36,406 bases of DNA from Bacillota bacterium. Lineage in GTDB: Bacteria > Bacillota > Desulfitobacteriia > Desulfitobacteriales > Desulfitobacteriaceae. Of this stretch, positions 1 through 7,066 are shown piece after piece. Under the pieces are notes generated by a model that made no database searches, had not been told where the DNA came from, and saw only the letters and a program-made list of their open reading frames with translations. The DNA lies in NCBI GenBank assembly GCA_030706025.1, contig JAUZPJ010000003.1:1-36406 (forward strand), in the 5' to 3' direction. Position 1 is the first letter of the stretch, and every line of letters starts with the position of its first letter. The position numbers and the translations under genes are program-made.

Positions 1-51
1 TGTTCTGCGAGATCGTCTTTCTTAAATGCTAAATCGAGAAGACTTTGACTT

Positions 52-81
52 CCGTCCCTTTAAATAAGGGACGGCTTTTTC
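52..81 (+). terminator. Rho-independent terminator of an upstream unit
   Basis: A perfect 9-bp stem (52-60 with 66-74), a 5-base loop and a following T-run. It ends a transcript entering from the left edge. A frame open from base 1 stops with TGA at 46-48, just before the hairpin, and could be the last codons of the upstream gene, but it is too short to identify. Confidence 0.85.
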
Positions 82-260
82 TATGTAAATATATACAAGC
101 TTTTATGTAATAAGGTAATTGGCAATTACAAACTAGTGCGGGTTTAATATTAGATAACCTCAAATATTAAGCTTCTTTTTCCATTTACCAAAAAGGGGTA
201 AATATTTGGTTAAATATGTTATTATTATTTATAGTTGTACACAAAAAAGCAATAAATACT
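82..260. other. AT-rich intergenic region upstream of the Fur gene
   Basis: No gene is visible. It holds a 7-bp inverted repeat, ATTTACC (183-189) and GGTAAAT (197-203), and an AT-rich stretch at 219-233 that matches a PerR/Fur-type box only partly (about 11 of 14 positions by eye). Either could be an operator for the adjacent metalloregulator gene, but this is weak. Confidence 0.35.
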
Positions 261-288
261 TTGCAAAGGGCTATCTTTAGCATATAAT
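261..288 (+). promoter_or_regulatory. Sigma-A-type promoter of the Fur gene
   Basis: TTGCAA (261-266) and a perfect TATAAT (283-288) separated by 16 bases. Transcription should begin near 295, leaving a leader of about 20 bases with a strong ribosome binding site. Confidence 0.75.
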
Positions 289-314
289 AGGAAACATATG
301 GAGGAAAGTTAGGA

Positions 315-764
315 GTGAGGAATGTGAAAACATTTGAAGGTATTTGTACATTGTTGCGCAATCACTCCTATAAATTAACTCCTCAGCGTCAGACGATTTT
401 ACAGATGTTTTTAGAACAAGAGGATCGTCATCTAAGTGCTGAAGAGTTGTATATATTGGTTAAAAATCAAAACCCTGAAATAGGTTTAGCAACAGTATAT
501 CGAACACTTGATATACTGGCAGAAATTGGAGTATTGCTTAAAAATGATTTTGGAGATGGCAGAGCAAGGTATGAATTTAGTAGAAAAGATGAACGGCACC
601 ACCATCATCACCTTATTTGTTTAAGGTGTGGAAATGTTTCGGAATTCGATGACGATTTGTTAGAGTCCCTTGAAGCTGTGATTATAAAGCGAAATAAATT
701 TAAAGTCATGGATCATGATTTAAAATTCTATGGATATTGCCAAAAGTGTGAAGAGGTGCGGTAA
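315..764 (+). CDS. fur: Fur-family ferric uptake regulator
   Basis: Metal-sensing transcriptional repressor of 149 residues, the usual length for the family. The N-terminal winged helix holds LTPQRQTIL and the recognition-helix motif GLATVYRTL. The dimerisation half carries a His run (HHHHH, about residues 95-99) and two CxxC pairs (CLRC and CQKC) that form the structural zinc site. The segment GDGRARYEF is more like Fur than PerR or Zur, but the exact metal cannot be fixed from sequence. The start chosen is GTG at 315, six bases after GGAGGAAAG; GTG at 324, also preceded by AGGAG, is an alternative. It has its own promoter and a terminator that overlaps its stop codon, so it is probably monocistronic. 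Confidence 0.9.
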   Translation: MRNVKTFEGICTLLRNHSYKLTPQRQTILQMFLEQEDRHLSAEELYILVKNQNPEIGLATVYRTLDILAEIGVLLKNDFGDGRARYEFSRKDERHHHHHLICLRCGNVSEFDDDLLESLEAVIIKRNKFKVMDHDLKFYGYCQKCEEVR

Positions 765-779
765 AGCGCCTCTTTCTTA
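751..779 (+). terminator. Terminator overlapping the fur stop codon
   Basis: Stem 751-759 with 766-774 (nine pairs including one G-U) and a short T-rich tail. The TAA stop at 762-764 lies in the loop. Confidence 0.65.
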
Positions 780-796
780 GTTTCTTAGTTTCTTAG
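773..796. repeat. Three tandem copies of TTTCTTAG
   Basis: Three exact, adjacent copies of an 8-base unit at 773-780, 781-788 and 789-796, followed by a degenerate fourth. The first copy includes the tail of the fur terminator. Probably a slippage product; no function is evident. Confidence 0.9.
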
Positions 797-989
797 TATC
801 TGAGGATAAAGAAACTTTCCTCATATTGTGATAGAAAATATAGAACATAAGATAGTCAGCTACATTATTATACGAATTAGCGCGCAATTAATAGGCATTT
901 GGCGTACGATTTTAGGAATAAAGAAAAGGGAAAACAGGAAAGAAGGAGAAGATGTATATGGTAAAATAAGTAAAAAGGGGCGAAGACCT

Positions 990-2156
990 ATGGGTGTACC
1001 TTTGGCCTCGAATGTAAAACAAAAAAGGCCATCTCTTAAGAGTTCATATTTATGGAATACTTTGCAAGCCAAATGGCATCATTGGTCTGGGAAGACTGAA
1101 ATTGCTGTCCAGGAATGGGTAGATATGTTAAATCAGGACGAGACTAGGCCACGTCTTCGAGAGGTCGGATATTTGATCGATGTCCAGGCTTATCAAGAAG
1201 CAAGAGATTATCTAGAACGTTTTGATAACGACCGTAATGAAAATTCAGCGGAAATATGCTATCTGCTAGCTCGTTGTTATCTCGGGCAAGCACTCATTCC
1301 TTTGGCTAAAAGCAAGATTGAGCGGGCTATCCTTGAAATGCCACAGAAAGCCTGTTATTGGGAACTTTTAGCGGATTGTCATTTAGAACTTGGTGATTGG
1401 CTTGAAGCGATTAAGGCCTTGGATAATTCGTTTCGTGCCTCCCCAAAAAGAGCAGAAACGAATTTTCGTTTAGGGACTATTTACGCTTATCATGAAGAGT
1501 ATAAGGAAGCTTTAAGGTGTTTTCAAGGATGCTGTGAACTAAAACCACGCGAATCTTTATATTGGGAAATGAAGGCGGAGATGCATTTGCAGTTAGAACA
1601 ATTGTCTGACGCATGCATAAGTTTTGATAGAGCGCTTCGCTATGGGGGAACCCCTGACCTAGCTGCTCGATTAGCATACTGTTATATTCAGACAAATCAA
1701 ATCAAAAAAGGGATTCAGTACTATAAATTCACCCTTAAATATGAACCAGATCATTATGATGCATTAACCAATTTGTCAGCTGTTTATCAGAATCAAGGCC
1801 AATCAAAAGAGGCTTTGGCTTTGTTGGAACGGGCTAAAAATATCTATCCTAAGGATCCTATTCTGCTTAATAATCTGGCGTTTACGTTGGTTCACCAGGG
1901 GCGAACAAGAAAAGCTATGGAGTATTATCGTGAAGCTTTAGAATTAGCACCGGACCACCCGCTTATTCTCTATAATTTCAGTGTTTGTCTTACTCGCAAA
2001 GGACATTGGCAGGAAGGGATTGATTTGTTAAATAAGCTATTTGAGGTAGACCCGAACCATTCGGCAGGATGGGCCTTACTGGGAAATATTTATGACCAAA
2101 TGGATAAATACGACACAGCGATCGATTGTTTTAATAAGGCATTAAAGCTTGCGTAA
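990..2156 (+). CDS. Tetratricopeptide repeat protein
   Basis: A 388-residue soluble protein made almost wholly of TPR helix pairs. Repeating 34-residue units with the A/G-x3-Y/F and P-x-D/N/H endings are clear throughout, for example YPKDPILLNNLAF and APDHPLILYNFSV. TPR arrays are protein-docking scaffolds; no catalytic or membrane part is visible, so the partner is unknown. The frame is open from a GTG at 828, but the extra 54 residues do not look like TPR and have no ribosome binding site. ATG at 990, behind AAGGGG at 975-980, is preferred. A strong terminator follows. Confidence 0.8.
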   Translation: MGVPLASNVKQKRPSLKSSYLWNTLQAKWHHWSGKTEIAVQEWVDMLNQDETRPRLREVGYLIDVQAYQEARDYLERFDNDRNENSAEICYLLARCYLGQALIPLAKSKIERAILEMPQKACYWELLADCHLELGDWLEAIKALDNSFRASPKRAETNFRLGTIYAYHEEYKEALRCFQGCCELKPRESLYWEMKAEMHLQLEQLSDACISFDRALRYGGTPDLAARLAYCYIQTNQIKKGIQYYKFTLKYEPDHYDALTNLSAVYQNQGQSKEALALLERAKNIYPKDPILLNNLAFTLVHQGRTRKAMEYYREALELAPDHPLILYNFSVCLTRKGHWQEGIDLLNKLFEVDPNHSAGWALLGNIYDQMDKYDTAIDCFNKALKLA

Positions 2157-2200
2157 TACTCAATATCTTAGTACTTTATGAATAGTTTTGCATAAATATT

Positions 2201-2230
2201 AAAGCGAGGGACTGTCCCTCGCTTTATTAT
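2201..2230 (+). terminator. Rho-independent terminator after the TPR gene
   Basis: Perfect 11-bp stem (2201-2211 with 2215-2225) with a three-base loop, ending in TTT. It separates the TPR gene from the queuosine operon. Confidence 0.85.
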
Positions 2231-2293
2231 TTAAGTTATATAAAGACGTTAATCGTGTGAGCCCATAAATTGGGAAATCGTATTTTAGATTTA

Positions 2294-2322
2294 TTGATAT
2301 TTCATTTCCTTTTGTAAATAAT
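2294..2322 (+). promoter_or_regulatory. Candidate promoter of the queuosine operon
   Basis: TTGATA (2294-2299), a 17-base spacer and AATAAT (2317-2322). Transcription would begin near 2329, which supports starting queD at 2365 rather than 2332. I searched by eye for a preQ1 riboswitch in 2226-2364 and did not find a convincing one. Confidence 0.5.
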
Positions 2323-2364
2323 AATGGTAAAATGAAATGTAATATGTCAAATAAGGAGTTAAAA

Positions 2365-2742
2365 ATGTTTCAGGTATGTGTTCAAATGCATTTCGATGCA
2401 GCCCATTTTATCCGTAATTATGATGGTAAGTGTGCAAACATGCACGGTCACCGTTGGAACGTGGAAGCGTGTATTGAAGGCAAAAAGTTAGATGATTTGG
2501 GGATGTTAATTGATTTTAGCGAAATTAAGCAGGCAATGCGAAAATCTTTAACAATGCTTGATCATAGTTTATTAAATGATCTGCCTTCCTTTGGACCCAA
2601 AGGGGTCAATCCTACTGCCGAGAACCTCGCACAATTTCTGTATTTGGAATTAAAGAAAGACTTGGTCTTAGAGGAAAAGCACCTAGCGTGGGTTAAAATT
2701 TATGAATCTCCAGATACATGGGCTATCTTTAAGGAGGACTGA
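2365..2742 (+). CDS. queD: 6-carboxytetrahydropterin synthase QueD
   Basis: Converts 7,8-dihydroneopterin triphosphate to 6-carboxy-5,6,7,8-tetrahydropterin, the second step from GTP to preQ0 in queuosine biosynthesis. The 125 residues have the compact family fold: FDAAHF holds the first zinc His, CANMHGHRW holds the catalytic Cys and the other zinc His residues, and a C-terminal Glu (KIYESP) matches the pterin anchor. The ATG at 2365 sits six bases after AAGGAG; the upstream in-frame ATG at 2332 falls on the predicted transcript start and adds residues not seen in the family. First gene of the operon, three bases before queC. Confidence 0.92.
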   Translation: MFQVCVQMHFDAAHFIRNYDGKCANMHGHRWNVEACIEGKKLDDLGMLIDFSEIKQAMRKSLTMLDHSLLNDLPSFGPKGVNPTAENLAQFLYLELKKDLVLEEKHLAWVKIYESPDTWAIFKED

Positions 2743-2745
2743 TAA

Positions 2746-3438
2746 ATGGCAGGGATTGTCTTACTTTCAGGTGGTTTAGATTCAACAGTTGCCTTAGCGC
2801 TTTACCTGGAAAGGTATGCAATAAACTTAGCTCTTACATTTGATTATGGACAGAGGGCTAACGAAAAAGAAATTATTGCATCTCAAAAAATTGCGGAATA
2901 TTATGACATCCCACATAGAGTTCTTCCTCTGCCATTTCTACAGGAACAAACGCATTCAGCTCTCGTTAATCTCTCTGAGAATCTTCCCAATGTCGGGTTA
3001 GATGAATTGGATCTTCAGGGGGTAACTCGAGAAAGTGCAAGTGTAGTATGGGTTCCTAATCGTAATGGCTTATTTATGAACATCGCTGCAGTATTTGGAG
3101 AAAACATGGGGGAACCCTCTAATATCATAACGGGTTTTAACAGGGAAGAGGCCGCAACGTTTCCTGACAATTCCTTGGAATTTATAGATGCTATGAACCG
3201 GTGTTTTACCTATTCTACCCAAAAAAAGGTGAGTGTTGTTAGTCCCACTTCAAATTTAACAAAAGCGGAGATTGTCAATGAAGGGTTGCGTTTAAAAATT
3301 CCGTTTGAGTATATATGGAGCTGTTATGAAAGTAAGGAAAAACTATGCGGACTGTGTGAGAGCTGTCAGCGATTGAAGCGAGCATTATTTTGTAACAATG
3401 CCCAGGAACTTGTTGGTCAATTGTTTTATGATCAATGA
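2746..3438 (+). CDS. queC: 7-cyano-7-deazaguanine synthase QueC
   Basis: ATP-dependent conversion of 7-carboxy-7-deazaguanine to preQ0, the nitrile precursor of queuosine. The 230 residues start directly with the PP-loop SGGLDST (residues 8-14), followed by the family segment FDYGQRA. The C-terminal zinc site is present as a Cys cluster, SCYESKEKLCGLCESC. ATG 2746 is preceded by AAGGAGG inside the end of queD, so the two are translationally coupled. Full length and intact. Confidence 0.95.
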   Translation: MAGIVLLSGGLDSTVALALYLERYAINLALTFDYGQRANEKEIIASQKIAEYYDIPHRVLPLPFLQEQTHSALVNLSENLPNVGLDELDLQGVTRESASVVWVPNRNGLFMNIAAVFGENMGEPSNIITGFNREEAATFPDNSLEFIDAMNRCFTYSTQKKVSVVSPTSNLTKAEIVNEGLRLKIPFEYIWSCYESKEKLCGLCESCQRLKRALFCNNAQELVGQLFYDQ

Positions 3439-3465
3439 GGATGCTTTGAAAAGAGGAAAACAATC

Positions 3466-4023
3466 ATGAAATTACACGTAGTGCACGAATCTTTGAATTA
3501 TGATGGCAGTCAACTTCAATCCCTATTCACATATAAAAATTTTGGCCTTAAGGGCGATAGTATAAGCATATTCCGTGGCTCGTGCCGTGTTGAACAAAAT
3601 GAGATGGTAGATATAGAGGATGTATTAGCCAAAGACTGGATCTATAGCGAGGACATGCTGCATTTTATTGTTGAACATTTTGATATGGATTTAGAAAAAG
3701 CAATTGTTCGTCAGCGACTACTGATCGCAACGATAAAAGAAGAACTTGAAAAACTTGGAGTAACTATTCTGAGCCGGAGCGGTGATGATCTGTATGCAGC
3801 AGATAAAAAGCTTTCAGTTAGTATTGCAACGCTTTCTCCGGTATCTTCACTCATTCATTGTGGACTGAATGTTTCCAGTAAAAATACTCCTATCCCTACT
3901 ATTAGCCTTGAAGATCTAAATGTTGGAGGGGTTTTATCATTTGGGGAGAGAGTAGCCCAGCATTATTGTGATGAAGTTCAATCGATGCGCCTTGCGCGTT
4001 GTAAAGTACGTGGGGTGCAATGA
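3466..4023 (+). CDS. DUF366-family protein in the queuosine operon
   Basis: A 185-residue soluble protein that I recognise as a DUF366 member: the start MKLHVVHESLNYDGSQLQSL, then NFGLKGDSI and FRGSCRV are typical of the family. The family has no established biochemical function known to me. It lies between queC and queE, and its TGA stop overlaps the queE start (ATGA), so it is co-translated with preQ0 enzymes. That placement suggests a role in deazapurine or queuosine metabolism, such as salvage, a chaperone or a replacement step, but this is inference. No signal peptide or membrane segment. Confidence 0.8.
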   Translation: MKLHVVHESLNYDGSQLQSLFTYKNFGLKGDSISIFRGSCRVEQNEMVDIEDVLAKDWIYSEDMLHFIVEHFDMDLEKAIVRQRLLIATIKEELEKLGVTILSRSGDDLYAADKKLSVSIATLSPVSSLIHCGLNVSSKNTPIPTISLEDLNVGGVLSFGERVAQHYCDEVQSMRLARCKVRGVQ

Positions 4024-4769
4024 TGCAGCAGGAGAAAATTACGAATCTTCCGGTTACTGAAATCTTCTCATCGATCCAAGGAGAAGGTCCGTATGTCGGA
4101 GTTCGGCAGATATTTCTTCGTTTGCCTATGTGCAATCTAACGTGTCCCTACTGTGACACTGAGACTAGGGAGCCGGAAAAGTTGAGGTTGGAAACGGTAC
4201 CTGGTTCAAGGATATTCAAGGAGATAGAAAACCCTGTATCCTTAACGCAATTACTGGGATTACTTCAAACTTATGACTTTTCAATGCATCATTCCCTAAG
4301 TATCACAGGGGGAGAACCCTTGCTTTGGGCTAAAGAATTAGGTGCCTTGTTACGACACATAGACAAGAAGAAGTTGAGGATATACCTTGAAACAAATGGC
4401 ACGTTGCCGAATCAACTACTTGAAGTTTTACCAATGATCGATATTATCAGCATGGATATTAAGCTTCCATTTGCAGGCCGATCCTTTTGGAATGAGCATG
4501 AATCTTTTCTTAAATTAAGTCAGCAAAAGGATGTCTTCGTTAAAATTGTCGTCGATGAGGATACACCTCTAAAAGACCTTGAAAAGTCTAGAGATTTAAT
4601 CGCTAAGGTTAATCCAATGGTTCAAACGATTCTTCAACCAGTCACCAAAACGCGCGGAATTAGTACTCCAAACCCGCGTCAGCTTTTGGAGTGGCAAAGC
4701 CTATTTCTTAAGAAACTTAATAATGTTCGAGTCATCCCTCAAACTCATGTTTTTATGGGCCAGCTATAG
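4020..4769 (+). CDS. queE: 7-carboxy-7-deazaguanine synthase QueE (radical SAM)
   Basis: Radical SAM enzyme that rearranges 6-carboxytetrahydropterin to 7-carboxy-7-deazaguanine. In the 249-residue sequence FSSIQGEGPYVGVRQIFLR is the family N terminus, CNLTCPYC gives the CxxxCxxC ligands of the 4Fe-4S cluster, and SITGGEPLLW is the SAM-binding GGE motif. The start ATG overlaps the stop of the DUF366 gene by four bases. Together with queD, queC and folE the operon covers the whole route from GTP to preQ0; queF and the downstream tRNA enzymes are not in this window. Confidence 0.93.
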   Translation: MMQQEKITNLPVTEIFSSIQGEGPYVGVRQIFLRLPMCNLTCPYCDTETREPEKLRLETVPGSRIFKEIENPVSLTQLLGLLQTYDFSMHHSLSITGGEPLLWAKELGALLRHIDKKKLRIYLETNGTLPNQLLEVLPMIDIISMDIKLPFAGRSFWNEHESFLKLSQQKDVFVKIVVDEDTPLKDLEKSRDLIAKVNPMVQTILQPVTKTRGISTPNPRQLLEWQSLFLKKLNNVRVIPQTHVFMGQL

Positions 4770-4811
4770 AAAAAGTTATAATAAGGAATGCAGAGTAAAG
4801 GAGAAAAGATT

Positions 4812-5387
4812 ATGGGAATGGATCAAGAAAAAATTGAGCAAGCGGTTTATATGATTTTAGAGGCTATAGGTGAAGACCCAAGCCGCGAAGGGTTAAGAGA
4901 TACGCCAAAACGTGTTGCGAGGATGTATGCCGAAGTCTTTGCGGGGTTGCATGAAGACCCAAGTCGGCATTTAAAAGTACAATTTACGGAAGAACAACAC
5001 GAAGAGATGGTGATCGTTAAAGATATTCCCGTCTATTCAATGTGCGAACACCATTTGGTTCCTTTTTATGGTAAGGCTCACGTTGCTTACATTCCTAGAA
5101 AAGGAAAGATAACTGGGTTGTCAAAATTCGCCCGTGTGGTTGAAGGGTTTGCACGCAGACCTCAACTCCAGGAACGGCTGACGTCCCAAGTCGCAAATGC
5201 AATAATGGACGAACTTTCTCCGTTGGGTGTACTAGTGGTTATTGAAGCAGAGCATATGTGTATGACTATGCGAGGAGTAAAAAAAGCAGGTGCCCAGACT
5301 TTAACATCTGCCGTGCGGGGGATCTTCAAAACCAATCCTATTACAAGATCGGAAGCCTTTTCTATGATTCAAGGTCAAAGAACCTAA
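4812..5387 (+). CDS. folE: GTP cyclohydrolase I
   Basis: Hydrolyses GTP to 7,8-dihydroneopterin triphosphate, the shared first step of folate and queuosine biosynthesis. The 191 residues show the zinc-dependent FolE-I hallmark: [10 protein letters not shown] with zinc Cys and His, [12 protein letters not shown], and [14 protein letters not shown] with the second zinc Cys. The ATG at 4812 has AAAGGAG eight bases upstream; the in-frame ATG at 4788 has AAGGA touching it and is less likely. In this operon its product feeds QueD. Confidence 0.95.
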   Translation: MGMDQEKIEQAVYMILEAIGEDPSREGLRDTPKRVARMYAEVFAGLHEDPSRHLKVQFTEEQHEEMVIVKDIPVYSMCEHHLVPFYGKAHVAYIPRKGKITGLSKFARVVEGFARRPQLQERLTSQVANAIMDELSPLGVLVVIEAEHMCMTMRGVKKAGAQTLTSAVRGIFKTNPITRSEAFSMIQGQRT

Positions 5388-5400
5388 GAAAGAGGTAGTC

Positions 5401-5595
5401 ATGGACGATCAACAAATGCGCCCGTCAGATCGCCGCGGAAAAATTGAACTCATTGCAACAAAACAGGTCGGAGTTAACGGTGAACTATATAAGGTCGTTG
5501 ATTTTCTCAACAAGAATTTGAAAGATCATCAACTTATGTTTGGCTTGACGAAAAAAGGGGATAAAATGATCATTTCAGTCTATGAAGTTGAGTGA
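5401..5595 (+). CDS. YpmA-like (DUF4264) small protein
   Basis: A 64-residue soluble protein. The core ELYKVVDFLNKNLKDHQLMF followed by GLTKKGDKMIISVYEV resembles Bacillus YpmA and the DUF4264 family, small proteins of unknown function. It follows folE after 13 bases, with GAAAGAGG as ribosome binding site, and ends 13 bases before surE, so it belongs to the same transcript. No catalytic motif is evident. The family call rests on recognition of the core pattern only. Confidence 0.65.
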   Translation: MDDQQMRPSDRRGKIELIATKQVGVNGELYKVVDFLNKNLKDHQLMFGLTKKGDKMIISVYEVE

Positions 5596-5608
5596 TTGGG
5601 GTAATGAC

Positions 5609-6358
5609 ATGAATATTTTACTGACAAATGATGATGGCTATAATGCACCGGGTATCCAAACGTTATATCGAACACTAAGATCTCGAACAAAGCATGAAAT
5701 TAGTATATTTGCCCCCGAAGGCCAGCGCTCGGCCACAGGGCATTCAATAACCTTATTTCAACCGTTATTTCTCACTGAACACCATAATGGCGGCAAGGTA
5801 GAGGGGTATTCGGTAAGCGGCACTCCATCAGATTGTGTAAAAATAGCCATCCAAGGAGGGCTCATACCCAAGCCAGATCTTCTTATTTCGGGTATTAACC
5901 AAGGTTCAAACTTAGGTACGGATGTTTTCTATTCGGGAACCGTTTCGGCCGCCATGGAGGGAGTATTGCTAGGAATCCCTTCTTTAGCGGTATCTTTGAC
6001 TAGCTTTGATTTTGTGGATTTCGAACCATCTGCTGCGTATCTCGCGGATCAATTGGACTTCATTGTTCAACATCTTCATGAAGGATTAATGAATATCAAT
6101 ATCCCGGGGAAACCTTCGTCTGAGTGGCGTGGTCGCAAAGTGACGAAATTAGGTAAGGCAATTTATGAAAATGTTTTTGAGCGACGAGTCGATCCTCATG
6201 GCAGGACTTATTATTGGCAGGCCGGGAACTTGACCCGGGATCTTGAAGAGGATACGGATTTAAGAGCAATTCAAGATGATTATATTTCAATAACCCCTAT
6301 GCATAGCGATTTAACCGATTTTAAGACCCTTCAGGCATGGCAAACTATTTTCGCTTAA
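5609..6358 (+). CDS. surE: 5'/3'-nucleotidase SurE
   Basis: Metal-dependent nucleoside monophosphate phosphatase of stationary-phase survival. MNILLTNDDGYNAPGI contains the metal-binding Asp pair, GQRSATGHSIT the metal-binding Ser, and SGINQGSNLGTDVFYSGTV the conserved Asn and the substrate loop. At 249 residues it has normal length. ATG 5609 is chosen because family members begin M-x-I-L-L-T-N-D-D-G; the in-frame ATG at 5582 lies inside the preceding gene. Last gene of the operon; the hairpin at 6407-6443 ends the transcript. Confidence 0.93.
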   Translation: MNILLTNDDGYNAPGIQTLYRTLRSRTKHEISIFAPEGQRSATGHSITLFQPLFLTEHHNGGKVEGYSVSGTPSDCVKIAIQGGLIPKPDLLISGINQGSNLGTDVFYSGTVSAAMEGVLLGIPSLAVSLTSFDFVDFEPSAAYLADQLDFIVQHLHEGLMNINIPGKPSSEWRGRKVTKLGKAIYENVFERRVDPHGRTYYWQAGNLTRDLEEDTDLRAIQDDYISITPMHSDLTDFKTLQAWQTIFA

Positions 6359-6406
6359 TAAAAATAAAACTTGCCTAGTGCCTAGTTGTAACGATTACTA
6401 GAAAAC

Positions 6407-6443
6407 AAAAATAAAGGAGTACAAAATGTACTCCTTTATTTTT
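6407..6443. terminator. Bidirectional terminator between surE and the SASP gene
   Basis: A perfect 17-bp stem (6407-6423 with 6427-6443) around a three-base AAA loop, A-rich on one side and T-rich on the other. It can terminate both convergent transcripts. Confidence 0.9.
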
Positions 6444-6453
6444 AAATTTAGAT

Positions 6454-6687
6454 TTACATAGGTGTATTTTTTAAAGATTCTTGGGCGCGGCGAATCATAG
6501 TTTTTACCATGCTGCCACCAATTCGTCCTCCAACATGACCACATTCACGTGAAGTCATATTCTCCCAACCTTGTTCCTTGATTTTAGCGGATAAACCTAA
6601 TTCATCTGCAACTTCCCACTTAAATTGATCTAAAACTGATTGAGGCAGAATGCCACTATTACGATTGCTATTGCTATTGCGACCCAT
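6454..6687 (-). CDS. Alpha/beta-type small acid-soluble spore protein
   Basis: DNA-coating protein of dormant endospores; it shields spore DNA and is degraded at germination. The 77-residue protein has an Asn/Ser-rich head, then FKWEVADELGL, which fits the E-x-A-x-E-L site cut by the GPR protease, and the second signature RECGHVGGRIGGSMVKTMI typical of the family. The ATG at 6687 is nine bases after GAGGAG; the upstream ATG at 6696 abuts that site and would leave no spacing. It demonstrates a spore former. Expression is probably under a forespore sigma factor, but no promoter could be assigned with confidence. Confidence 0.93.
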   Translation of the reverse strand: MGRNSNSNRNSGILPQSVLDQFKWEVADELGLSAKIKEQGWENMTSRECGHVGGRIGGSMVKTMIRRAQESLKNTPM

Positions 6688-6805
6688 ATTATGCATCTCC
6701 TCTCAATATATCTTTAATACAAATGTAGTATTCTCGAAATTTCAGAAGTTTATAGGGTTTAAATTTTGGCTGGACTATGCCTTTTTGCTAATGGAGGAAG
6801 TTTGT

Positions 6806-7063
6806 ATGATAATTGGAACTTTTATATTTTATTTTCTACTCTTTCTTATCCTATTTTCTTATCCGGGCATAAGGAACAAAGAAAAATCAAATACGTTATT
6901 GAAGTTTCTGGCAATACCTGCTATTTTAGGTATAATAATAACCTTTTTTTCGTTTATCAAGGTATTCTTTATCTACAAATTATTTTTTTTGTTATTTGGG
7001 TTTGTCACCTTTCTTTTAACCTATTGGCAATGGGGAGAACGGTTCCGGCGTTGGTGGCGATAA
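6806..7063 (+). CDS. Small hydrophobic membrane protein, unknown
   Basis: An 85-residue protein starting MIIGTFIFYF behind GGAGGAAG (6793-6800). It has three likely membrane segments (about residues 2-18, 27-47 and 51-67) and a basic end, GERFRRWWR. I do not recognise a family. It faces the convergent spoVB-like gene with only three bases between stop codons. A longer open frame begins at 6650, but the added part runs antisense through the SASP gene, so the shorter form is preferred. Confidence 0.55.
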   Translation: MIIGTFIFYFLLFLILFSYPGIRNKEKSNTLLKFLAIPAILGIIITFFSFIKVFFIYKLFFLLFGFVTFLLTYWQWGERFRRWWR

Positions 7064-7066
7064 TAA

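Noticed and set aside
2226-2364. A preQ1 riboswitch before queD
   Set aside because: No purine-rich preQ1-I core or pseudoknot partner could be recognised by eye; only a four-pair hairpin (CCCA/TGGG) was seen.
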